Positions 1 through 6,097 of a stretch of 6,899 nt of DNA are shown here, piece by piece. A program made the translations under genes and the position numbers. The DNA lies in NCBI GenBank assembly GCA_905216175.1, contig CAJMSV010000087.1, forward strand, positions 1-6,899, written 5' to 3'. Each line of letters starts with the position of its first letter. Position 1 is the first letter of the stretch. Below the pieces are notes generated by a model. It was not told the DNA's origin. It ran no database searches and saw only the letters and a list, made by a program, of their open reading frames with translations. The stretch comes from an uncultured bacterium (lineage in GTDB: Bacteria > Actinomycetota > Coriobacteriia > Coriobacteriales > Coriobacteriaceae).

Positions 1-1806
1 CACCGCACCTCCCCCCCCGCCAACCGGACCACCCGAACACTCCACGACCACGGCCGGCAGACCCCCCCAGCGCCCCTCAGCCCACTGCGGCACAACGACG
101 GCACCGATATGGCGCACGTTATTGCGAACCAACGCCGCCACCACGCGCTCGTCGAGCCCGCAGTCGACGAGTGCTACTGCGTCGCCCTGGCGGATAAGAA
201 TCGCATCCGCCTGGCCCACATCGAGCACCGTCACCGAAGGCGGAGCGAATCGATCCCAGTAGACGTACGGAATCGCAGCCAAGAGCACCAGGCATGCAAG
301 CCCCACCGCCATAGGACGTGCACGGGGACGCGGCCACCAGACCAGCAGAACCGCCAGCAAACACGGCACTAGGTAAATCCACATGCTATCGGGAGGCACA
401 CTCACGGATGCACCCGGCACGGCGGCAAACAGCTGCTCGAAAAACAGCGCGCAACGGGCGGCAATCATGGGCACAACGAGCGCCCAAGTCCGCAACGGTG
501 CCACGAGCGAAAAGGGAACCAGCACGATCGACACAGCAAGCAGTACGCTCACCACCGGACCAATGACCGCATTTGCCAACGGAGCAATGAGCGAGAACGT
601 ACCGAAGGCAGGAATGGTAATGGGAAGTGTCGCCAGTTGCGAGCACAGCGTGACGGAAAGCATGCTGGCAACGCCCGATGGCACACCCAGCTCACCCAAA
701 GCGTAGGTCGCATAGGGGCAAAAGCACAGAATGGCAAAGACGCTGGCACATGAAAGCTGAAAGCCCATCTCGAACAGCACCGTCGGTCGCAGCAGCACAA
801 AGATGGACATGGTTACGAAGAGTGCAGATGCGCCGTGCCGGCGACGCCCCGCGCCGTTTACGACAAGCGTCGTGAACACCATGCAGCACGCGCGCACGGC
901 CGTGGGAGACGCGCCCGTAAAAGCAGCGTAGCCCACAAGCGTTATCGCCAATATCGCCCGCTGAAGACCACGTGAGCACCGAGTCTTTTGCAATACACCC
1001 TCGATTAAAAACCCCACGATAGCCAAATGGCTGCCCGAGACGGCGACAAGATGCGCCGTTCCCGTCACCGAAAACCAGTCGCCCGCCGGCTGGGCGCGCA
1101 GCTCGGCCGAACGACCGCAGACGACACCGGCTATGAGCGCACGCGCCGGGTCGGTCGCAGGCGCGATGGACGCAAGCAGCCCATTTCGAAGCCGAGGCAG
1201 CGGCCCCGGAGAGCCCTCATCGACCGACACAACTCGAACGGCTTTTACCTTGCGTACCTCGCCTCGGAGCACGCGCGATCGTCCATACGCATCGTTCTCA
1301 AAACGTGAAACGCGACCGATAACACGCACGTGCGCCCCAACATTGAGCTCGCTGTCACACGATAGGCGAACCGTTGCCAAGTTCTTACCGTCCGCGCGTG
1401 CCTCGCAGGTATAGGAATACACGTCGTCGTTTATGGATGGATCACCCTGCACGACAAACTCGAGGCTGCTTGCCGCTCGACCGTCAAGCGCCTTCGAGGC
1501 ACTTAGCGCGTCCACAGCCCACCACGCCGAGACGAACGCTCCCGCCACGAGACCGACGGACGCGGCATACAGCCACCGCTTCCAACGGGCAAGCCGCGCA
1601 CAAGATTGAGCCAGCACAACGAATACCGCCGCCGCAACGGGAATGGCCCATAGCGGCCCGACCGCCGAAGCCCGCCCCCACAGCAGCGCATCGGCGGCCA
1701 CGTTGAGCACCAAGGCGCAGCTCATGCACATGCCGGCACACAGGGCCATCGTCCACGGCATCAGGGGCCGCGGAGGCATCACATGCTCGCGCTCGATCAC
1801 ACTCAT
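1..1806 (-). CDS. comEC: ComEC/Rec2-type DNA uptake channel, 3' end cut by window edge
   Basis: ComEC forms the cytoplasmic-membrane channel that carries single-stranded DNA into the cell during natural transformation. The frame is open for 602 codons from ATG 1806 to the left edge with no stop; I checked every codon. Residues 18-42, 48-70 and 77-97 are likely membrane helices. Residues about 113-193 resemble the N-terminal soluble OB-fold-like (DUF4131) region. The polytopic competence domain follows (about 210-500), marked by GTAHLVAVSGSHLAIV at 249-264, FTGASPTAVRA at 296-306 and FEMGFQLS at 345-352. A metallo-beta-lactamase-like domain starts at about 523 with VTVLDVGQADAILIR, then LVDCG at 546-550. 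Where the family usually has a THxDxDH metal motif, residues 573-579 read PQWAEGR. Family members are usually 700-800 residues, so much of the last domain lies outside. The start overlaps the comEA stop (ATGA), implying translational coupling. Identity is secure; the state of the C-terminus is not. Confidence 0.93.
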   Translation of the reverse strand, partial: MSVIEREHVMPPRPLMPWTMALCAGMCMSCALVLNVAADALLWGRASAVGPLWAIPVAAAVFVVLAQSCARLARWKRWLYAASVGLVAGAFVSAWWAVDALSASKALDGRAASSLEFVVQGDPSINDDVYSYTCEARADGKNLATVRLSCDSELNVGAHVRVIGRVSRFENDAYGRSRVLRGEVRKVKAVRVVSVDEGSPGPLPRLRNGLLASIAPATDPARALIAGVVCGRSAELRAQPAGDWFSVTGTAHLVAVSGSHLAIVGFLIEGVLQKTRCSRGLQRAILAITLVGYAAFTGASPTAVRACCMVFTTLVVNGAGRRRHGASALFVTMSIFVLLRPTVLFEMGFQLSCASVFAILCFCPYATYALGELGVPSGVASMLSVTLCSQLATLPITIPAFGTFSLIAPLANAVIGPVVSVLLAVSIVLVPFSLVAPLRTWALVVPMIAARCALFFEQLFAAVPGASVSVPPDSMWIYLVPCLLAVLLVWWPRPRARPMAVGLACLVLLAAIPYVYWDRFAPPSVTVLDVGQADAILIRQGDAVALVDCGLDERVVAALVRNNVRHIGAVVVPQWAEGRWGGLPAVVVECSGGPVGGGGGAV

Positions 1807-2516
1807 ACGCAGATGTAATCTTTGATTTTGGCAAGCTTCTTCTCGCCGATTCCCGACACACGCATCAGATCGTCAACCGAGGCAAAAGCACCGTTCTTTG
1901 TCCGCTCATCGATAATCGACTGTGCCATGGAGGGGCCGATGCCAGAGAGCGTCTGCAGCTCCGCCGCACTTGCCGTATTGATATTTACTAGGCCTGTTGC
2001 GCCACTCACGCCCGATGATGCGGAAGTCCCACCATCAACACCGGCTTCCGCAATGGACGCCTGCTGCTCCCCTACCGTTGGAACGTGAAGCTTCTGTCCA
2101 TCGACGACCTTAGATGCCCGATTGAGCCCCGTAACGTCTGCCTCGGGCGCCAGCCCGCCGGCGGCATCAATCGCCTGAGCCACCCGCGCGCCGTCCTTGA
2201 GACGATATACGCCGGGCGACACAACGGCGCCATCGACATCGACATAGACCTCTGCTGCGGCAGAAGCCTTAGGTGAAGAGCCTTCGGATGTCTTTCCGCT
2301 CGAGGCCTCGCCGGATCCCGGCTCCACCAACGCGCCCGAACCATCAGTGCGCTCAAACGACACGCCACCGGCACCGCCGCCAAGGTTCGCCATCGCCAGT
2401 CCACTCGCCATCGCAATGACGACCAGTATCGCCATCACCACTGCCTTATGACCGAGCAGCTTGCCCGCCAAGCGGTCCATCTTTTTGACCCGTTCGTGTT
2501 GTTCGCGCTGCGCCAT
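1803..2516 (-). CDS. comEA: ComEA-type competence DNA receptor (SLBB + helix-hairpin-helix)
   Basis: ComEA is a membrane-anchored protein that binds double-stranded DNA outside the membrane and delivers it to the ComEC channel. The 237-residue product has a short basic cytoplasmic N-terminus, one membrane helix at about 25-45, a flexible Gly/Ser/Glu/Lys-rich linker (46-87), an SLBB domain at about 89-148 (YVDVDGAVVSPGVYRL), a second Gly/Ser/Ala-rich linker (149-175), and a C-terminal double helix-hairpin-helix DNA-binding module. That module opens with VNINTASAAEL (177-187) and has hairpin turns SGIGPSMA (191-198) and SGIGEKKL (221-228). The frame extends 26 codons further upstream, but ATG 2516 is preferred because GGGAGG sits 7 nt before it and the membrane-anchor layout then fits the family. 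The stop overlaps the comEC start by 4 bp. It is the first gene after a terminator and a 213-bp gap, so it probably has its own promoter. Confidence 0.95.
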   Translation of the reverse strand: MAQREQHERVKKMDRLAGKLLGHKAVVMAILVVIAMASGLAMANLGGGAGGVSFERTDGSGALVEPGSGEASSGKTSEGSSPKASAAAEVYVDVDGAVVSPGVYRLKDGARVAQAIDAAGGLAPEADVTGLNRASKVVDGQKLHVPTVGEQQASIAEAGVDGGTSASSGVSGATGLVNINTASAAELQTLSGIGPSMAQSIIDERTKNGAFASVDDLMRVSGIGEKKLAKIKDYICV

Positions 2517-2523
2517 AGCAAAA

Positions 2524-2529
2524 CCTCCC
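2524..2529 (-). promoter_or_regulatory. Shine-Dalgarno site of comEA
   Basis: GGGAGG on the minus strand lies 7 nt upstream of the ATG at 2516. It decides the start, because the frame stays open 26 codons further upstream. Confidence 0.8.
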
Positions 2530-2571
2530 AACACCATCGTGTCAGGAAAGGAGTTCCGCAACAGCCACGCC

Positions 2572-2612
2572 CCAAAACCGGTTTTTGCGGTCAAACCAAA
2601 AGCTGACCAAAA
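2572..2612. repeat. CCAAAA repeats and 12-bp palindrome upstream of comEA
   Basis: The plus strand shows a perfect 12-bp palindrome AAAACCGGTTTT at 2574-2585. CCAAAA occurs at 2572-2577, 2596-2601 and 2607-2612. The last two copies, extended to ACCAAAA, are exactly 11 bp apart, about one helical turn. The position, 60-95 bp before the comEA start, would suit a regulator-binding site for the com operon. That role is inference; short AT-rich repeats in a GC-rich genome can arise by chance. I see no convincing -35/-10 pair in this gap. Confidence 0.35.
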
Positions 2613-2686
2613 CCTTGCACAAATCTGTCCATATATTCAGACACGCGTCAGCAAATGAACACTTAGCCGCAAAATGCCCAGATAGC

Positions 2687-2719
2687 AAAAGACCGACGAT
2701 GCAGGCGCACCGTCGGTCT
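2687..2719 (-). terminator. Intrinsic terminator after thiI
   Basis: On the minus strand, 11 nt after the thiI stop, AGACCGACG (2719-2711) pairs perfectly with CGTCGGTCT (2698-2690). The inner GTGC and GCAT can add four more pairs, one of them G-U, leaving a GCCU tetraloop. The stem is therefore about 13 bp and runs straight into TTTT (2690-2687, the first T shared with the stem). This is a textbook Rho-independent terminator in the right place to end the mihF-gmk-rpoZ-thiI transcript and to separate it from comEA. Confidence 0.88.
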
Positions 2720-2729
2720 ATGCACAAAT

Positions 2730-3974
2730 TTACTCGTGATCTTGGTAAATCTCACGCGGAGCAAGCTCCGAATGTTTGCGTTTTAAGGTCTTAGGGGCCT
2801 TATACGTGTTGCTCTCAAAGTCGATGTACTCAGTCTGCTTGAGCAGGCGCTCGATCATCTCCTCATGATCGAACAACTCCCAGGCCTCATGCACGGCATC
2901 GAGTTTAGCGTGCGTCTCGGGACGGCGCGGCATAAACAGCGTGCAGCAGTCGGGAGCGGCCTCAGTCGAGATATCGAACGTACCGATCTCCTCGGCGCGC
3001 GCGATGATCTCCTGCTTGTCCGAACCGATGAGAGGACGGAACACGGGGATCTTCACGGCCTCGTTGACGGCCATGATATTCTCAAGCGTTTGAGAGGCAA
3101 CCTGTCCAAGCGATTCGCCCGTCACGATGGCCTTGGCGCCCTCGATGTGTGCAATGCGCTCGGCAACCGAATACATAATGCGGCGATACATGATCACGCG
3201 CAGGTTGCTGGGACAAGTGACCGAAATCTCACGCTGGCAGTCGCCAAACGGCACCACGTACAGGCGGCCGATCTGGACACCCGGCTCAAGCGCACGGATG
3301 ATGTCCTGCACCAAATACTCGCTCGTATCGGGCGTCTGCGGACGACCGGAGAAATGTACCGGCACGCACACCGCGCCGCGACGCGCGAGCATCCAGGTCG
3401 CCACCGGAGAATCGATACCCGACGACAGCAGCGTCACGACCTTGCCGGCAGAACCTACCGGCAGACCGCCCACGCCGCGCTCGGAGCGCGCGTACACATA
3501 AACGCTACCCTGGACCACCAGTACGTGCACCATGGCATCGGGGTCGTGCATTTGAACCTTTTTATCGGGGAAGGCCTCGCACAGTACCTCGCCCACCTGA
3601 CGATTGATATCAATCGAGGTGAGCTCATAGTCAGTATTGGAGCGCTTGGCGTGCACCTTAAACGAATCGAAGGAACCAAACTCGCGCAGCGCCTTCACGG
3701 CGGCGGCGCAGTACTCCTGCGGGTCGCGGTTGGTGTGATACGCCAAAGACACACGAGCAACGCCGGGAACGGTGCGAATGACACGCGCCGCCTCGTCGGC
3801 CTGATGCTCGTTAAAGGTCACGAGGATATAACCGGAAATTCGAGACACGGCATTCACGGAAAAGGCGGCCAAGGCCGCCTTGATGTTATCCATGAGGATA
3901 TGCTCAAAATGTGCGCGGTTCTTACCCTTCAGTCCAACCTCGTGATAGTGGACCAGGCAGACGCGAGCCGCCAT
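2730..3974 (-). CDS. thiI: tRNA 4-thiouridine synthase / thiamine sulfur carrier enzyme ThiI
   Basis: ThiI uses ATP to adenylate U8 of tRNA, and in many bacteria the sulfur-carrier protein ThiS, for sulfur transfer; it acts in the cytosol with a cysteine desulfurase. The 414-residue protein has an N-terminal ferredoxin-like part (about 1-60), a THUMP RNA-binding domain (about 60-165) and a PP-loop ATP pyrophosphatase domain from about 178. The PP-loop reads SSGIDSP (184-190), where the usual motif is SGGxDSP. The conserved stretch TGESLGQVASQTLENI is at 285-300, and PDCC at 341-344 supplies the likely catalytic cysteine. There is no C-terminal rhodanese domain, so it is the shorter Bacillus-like form (about 400 residues). 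ATG 3974 directly follows the rpoZ TAA, with only a weak AAGG about 15 nt upstream, which suggests translational coupling. It is the last gene before the terminator. Confidence 0.96.
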   Translation of the reverse strand: MAARVCLVHYHEVGLKGKNRAHFEHILMDNIKAALAAFSVNAVSRISGYILVTFNEHQADEAARVIRTVPGVARVSLAYHTNRDPQEYCAAAVKALREFGSFDSFKVHAKRSNTDYELTSIDINRQVGEVLCEAFPDKKVQMHDPDAMVHVLVVQGSVYVYARSERGVGGLPVGSAGKVVTLLSSGIDSPVATWMLARRGAVCVPVHFSGRPQTPDTSEYLVQDIIRALEPGVQIGRLYVVPFGDCQREISVTCPSNLRVIMYRRIMYSVAERIAHIEGAKAIVTGESLGQVASQTLENIMAVNEAVKIPVFRPLIGSDKQEIIARAEEIGTFDISTEAAPDCCTLFMPRRPETHAKLDAVHEAWELFDHEEMIERLLKQTEYIDFESNTYKAPKTLKRKHSELAPREIYQDHE

Positions 3975-4256
3975 TTAGGCTTCAGCAACCTTGTGGCCGA
4001 GCGCCTTCTCATAACGGGCCTCGTCGTAAGAGATGTCGCCGTCGACAATCTCATCCATAGCCATCGAAATGGTATCGGCACCGGAAAGCCCGATGGTGAT
4101 GTCATCGACATCCTGGACGGCAAGCACGCGGTTGTGCTGGCCACGCAGCATGCTATTGATGTCGCAGGCGCGCTTGGAGGCAAGCGAAGCGAGCAGGAAG
4201 CGGTTGTGATCGGTCTTCTCCAGAAGATCGTCAATGCAAGGCTTTACAACGGACAC
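3975..4256 (-). CDS. rpoZ: RNA polymerase omega subunit
   Basis: Omega is a small subunit that wraps the C-terminal tail of beta-prime and helps RNA polymerase assembly and stability. The 93-residue product shows the family core IDDLLEKTDHNRFLLASLAS (8-27) followed by KRACDIN (28-34), which matches the conserved omega helix pair; the acidic region 49-81 is typical of actinobacterial omegas. The start is GTG at 4256, five nt beyond the gmk stop. The best ribosome-binding site is AAAGGA at 4272-4267, about 10 nt upstream and inside the end of gmk. The TAA stop touches the thiI ATG. The gmk-rpoZ order is common in bacteria and supports the call. Confidence 0.95.
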   Translation of the reverse strand: MSVVKPCIDDLLEKTDHNRFLLASLASKRACDINSMLRGQHNRVLAVQDVDDITIGLSGADTISMAMDEIVDGDISYDEARYEKALGHKVAEA

Positions 4257-4261
4257 GGACC

Positions 4262-4831
4262 TCAGATCCTTTCATGCATATCGAGAACGCGAACGAGCTC
4301 ATCGGTCGCGCGGTCGAGATCGTCATTAACCACGACGTCGTCGTAGCGGTCGGCAAGGGCAAGCTCATCGGCGGCGTTTGCCATACGCAGCTCAATCGTC
4401 TCGGGCGTCTCGGTACCGCGACCGACTAGACGCTCGCGGAGCACCTCAAGCGAAGGCGGCTTGATAAAGATCAGCACGGCCTCGGGGAAACGCTCCTTCA
4501 CCTGCAGTGCGCCCTGGACATCGATCTCCAAAATCAGAGACGAGCCCGAGGCAAGCTTGGATGTAACCTCGCTCACCAACGTGCCGTAGCAGTTACCGTG
4601 GACCTCGGCCCACTCAACAAACTCACCGTTTGCCACGCGGCGGTCGAACTCCTCGCGCGTCAAGAAAAAGTAGTTGACGCCGTCGACCTCACCTTTGCGT
4701 GGTGCTCGCGTGGTAGCCGAAACCGTCAGGCCCAGGTTCGAGCGACGCTCGCGCACACGAGTGACGAGCGTACCCTTGCCTGCACCTGACGGTCCAGAAA
4801 TCACAAAGAGCTTTGAATCCTGAGCGCTCAC
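4262..4831 (-). CDS. gmk: Guanylate kinase
   Basis: Guanylate kinase phosphorylates GMP to GDP with ATP and is an essential cytosolic step in purine nucleotide supply. The 189-residue length is normal. The P-loop GPSGAGKGT is at 13-21. The GMP-binding region follows with SATTRAPRKGEVDGVNYFF (38-56) and EFVEW (70-74), then EIDVQGA (102-108). The C-terminal part includes RLVGRGTETPETIELRM (134-150), the lid region with conserved arginines. The GTG start directly follows the mihF TAA and I see no Shine-Dalgarno sequence just upstream, so translation probably depends on ribosomes finishing mihF. Confidence 0.97.
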   Translation of the reverse strand: MSAQDSKLFVISGPSGAGKGTLVTRVRERRSNLGLTVSATTRAPRKGEVDGVNYFFLTREEFDRRVANGEFVEWAEVHGNCYGTLVSEVTSKLASGSSLILEIDVQGALQVKERFPEAVLIFIKPPSLEVLRERLVGRGTETPETIELRMANAADELALADRYDDVVVNDDLDRATDELVRVLDMHERI

Positions 4832-5140
4832 TTATTTGGTCAGCTGCTCGAGGAGCTGCTCGCGCTGGCGGACGCCGAGGCCCTGGACGCGACGGGTAGC
4901 GGAGATACCGAGCTCCTCCATGATCTTGGCGGCCTTGGCCTTGCCATAACCGGGGAGAGACTCGATGAGGGTGGAAACCTTCATGCGGGAAGCGATTGGA
5001 TCATCGGAGTTGAGCACGGACTCGAGGGACTTCTCGCCCTTCTTGATCTGCTCGCGAAGCTCAGCGCGGGCGTGACGTGCGGCGGCAGCCTTCTCAAGAG
5101 CCTGCTTGCGCTGCTCGTCGGTAAGCTGAGGGAGTGCCAT
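4832..5140 (-). CDS. mihF: Actinobacterial integration host factor (mIHF family)
   Basis: This family (known from Mycobacterium Rv1388 and Streptomyces sIHF) binds DNA non-specifically or semi-specifically, shapes the nucleoid, and supports phage L5 integration in mycobacteria. It is unrelated to the HU-like IHF of E. coli. The 102-residue product starts MALPQLTDEQRKQALEKAAA, a family signature, followed by a charged helix (to about 38). The DNA-binding helix-turn-helix-like core is LPGYGKAKAAKIMEELGI (62-79), and TRRVQGLGVRQRE (82-94) is a second conserved segment. ATG 5140 is chosen over an in-frame TTG at 5152 because GGAGG lies 5 nt before the ATG and the TTG would sit on top of it. It leads a tight gmk-rpoZ-thiI cluster, the usual place for this gene in Actinobacteria upstream of gmk. 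Confidence 0.95.
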   Translation of the reverse strand: MALPQLTDEQRKQALEKAAAARHARAELREQIKKGEKSLESVLNSDDPIASRMKVSTLIESLPGYGKAKAAKIMEELGISATRRVQGLGVRQREQLLEQLTK

Positions 5141-5145
5141 TCGAA

Positions 5146-5150
5146 CCTCC
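5146..5150 (-). promoter_or_regulatory. Shine-Dalgarno site of mihF
   Basis: GGAGG on the minus strand lies 5 nt before ATG 5140. It fixes the start and rules out the in-frame TTG at 5152. Confidence 0.8.
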
Positions 5151-5179
5151 AAATAGTTGAGTTATATCTGATGCAATAA

Positions 5180-5216
5180 TTGGCATTTTAGCACGTCAAA
5201 CGCACTAAATGCCCAA
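5180..5216. repeat. Imperfect inverted repeat upstream of mihF
   Basis: On the plus strand TTGGCATTTTAGCACG (5180-5195) faces CGCACTAAATGCCCAA (5201-5216) across a 5-nt gap. The arms match apart from single-base bulges and a two-base mismatch, leaving about 12-13 pairs. It overlaps the possible -10 of mihF, so it could be an operator. As RNA on the minus strand it could fold into a hairpin followed by AAUUAUU, which is a poor terminator tail. Its role is unresolved. Confidence 0.45.
5185..5193 (-). promoter_or_regulatory. Possible extended -10 promoter of mihF
   Basis: The minus strand reads TGCTAAAAT, close to the extended -10 consensus TGnTATAAT. It would place transcription start near 5178 and a leader of about 38 nt before ATG 5140. 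I see no good -35 at the usual spacing; a TTGACG lies just upstream but too close to serve. This is a weak prediction from motif and position only. Confidence 0.3.
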
Positions 5217-5242
5217 TCGACGGCTCCATAGGTTAGACGATA

Positions 5243-5337
5243 CCTGCGAAAAGTGCAATATACGGAGGTCAAAGTTAGGCCCCTGACCTGCGATTCCACA
5301 CAAAGGATGGGAAAGTTTTCGCAGGCACAGGGGCTAA
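5243..5337. repeat. Large intergenic palindrome with a third, competing arm
   Basis: TTAGGCCCCTGACCTGCGA (5275-5293) and TCGCAGGCACAGGGGCTAA (5319-5337) are inverted copies. They pair over 17 bp (4 + 6 + 7) with one bulge and one small internal loop, around a 25-nt loop. A third segment, CCTGCGAAAA (5243-5252), is the exact 10-nt reverse complement of TTTTCGCAGG (5316-5325), so in the minus-strand RNA the first arm could pair with either of two downstream partners. There is no U-run after the stem, so a standard terminator is unlikely. It may be a dispersed palindromic repeat or a structured leader or 3' end between pyrF and mihF. No other copy lies in this window. Confidence 0.6.
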
Positions 5338-5380
5338 TTTGTGCTAATGAGACCCAAAAGTGGTGACTTGAGGGAATCTT

Positions 5381-6097
5381 TTAGGCGACGTTTTCGACCA
5401 GCTCGGCAACGATGGCGTCAAATGCGGCAACCGGGTCGTCGGTACCGGTGATGGGTCGGCCCACCACGATATGGCTCGCGCCGCGCTCGATAGCCTGAGA
5501 AGGCGTGGCAACACGGGACTGATCGCCCAGGGCAGCGCCCACGGGACGCACGCCCGGGGTCACGATGAGGGCATCGGGGCCCAGCAGCTCGCGCATATCG
5601 TGCGCCTCCATCGGAGAGCACACGATACCATCGATGCCGTTGGCCTGAGCGAGCTTTGCCAGGCGGGCGGCCTCCTCGGCCACCGGCGATTCGACGCCAA
5701 TCTCGCTCAAGGCATCCTGATTCATGCTCGTGAGCACGGTGATGGCGACGAGCTTGGCGCGGTCCTCGCGCGCCTCCTCGGCACCCTCGCGGCAGGCAGC
5801 GAGCATGGCGCCCGAACCCAAGCCGTGAACCGAGAGCAGGTCGGCACCGGCAAGCGAGGCCGAGCGGGCGGCACCGCGAACCTGATGCGGAATGTCATGA
5901 AACTTAAGGTCAAGGAAGACCTTAAAGCCCAGGTCCTTGAACGTCTTGACGATCTGGGGACCCTCGGCGTAATAGAGCGTCATGCCAACCTTGAGCCAGG
6001 CGGCATGGCCCGAAAGCTCGTGGGCGAGCTCGAGCGCACGCTCACGATCGCAGTCGAGGGCGACGATTACGCGGTCGCGGGCATCGGTCTCTAGCAT
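5381..6097 (-). CDS. pyrF: Orotidine 5'-phosphate decarboxylase
   Basis: PyrF decarboxylates OMP to UMP, the last step of de novo pyrimidine synthesis, in the cytosol. The 238-residue product is a normal-length group I enzyme with a TIM-barrel fold. Visible active-site elements are VALDCD (12-17), LKVG (35-38), the catalytic signature DLKFHDIPHQV (63-73, with K65 and D68), the phosphate-side TPGVRP (180-185) and VVGRPIT (211-217, with R214). ATG 6097 has an AGGTG 7 nt upstream. The start overlaps the end of the upstream PyrD-like frame by 7 bp, as expected for a pyrD-pyrF operon. A 240-bp gap with a large palindrome separates it from mihF. Confidence 0.97.
   Translation of the reverse strand: MLETDARDRVIVALDCDRERALELAHELSGHAAWLKVGMTLYYAEGPQIVKTFKDLGFKVFLDLKFHDIPHQVRGAARSASLAGADLLSVHGLGSGAMLAACREGAEEAREDRAKLVAITVLTSMNQDALSEIGVESPVAEEAARLAKLAQANGIDGIVCSPMEAHDMRELLGPDALIVTPGVRPVGAALGDQSRVATPSQAIERGASHIVVGRPITGTDDPVAAFDAIVAELVENVA

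Noticed and set aside
1484..1861. A 125-codon minus-strand frame and several short frames within 1-1800 that suggest a broken gene
   Set aside because: They are out-of-frame shadows of comEC. Codon-by-codon reading from 1806 to 1 gives one uninterrupted frame with ComEC motifs throughout, so there is no frameshift.
2517..2594. A 26-codon N-terminal extension of ComEA
   Set aside because: It would swallow the GGGAGG site, has no such site of its own that I can see, and places extra sequence before an otherwise standard short cytoplasmic tail and membrane anchor.
2865..4346. A 493-codon open frame on the plus strand
   Set aside because: It lies antisense across thiI, rpoZ and the end of gmk, which are certain by motif. 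Its translation is His/Arg/Gly-rich with no recognisable domain, as expected from the reverse of GC-rich coding DNA.
5275..5337. The large palindrome as a normal intrinsic terminator of pyrF
   Set aside because: The stem is followed by ACTTTGACC on the minus strand, not a U-run, its loop is 25 nt, and there is an internal loop. On the plus strand it is followed by only TTT and no gene ends there.
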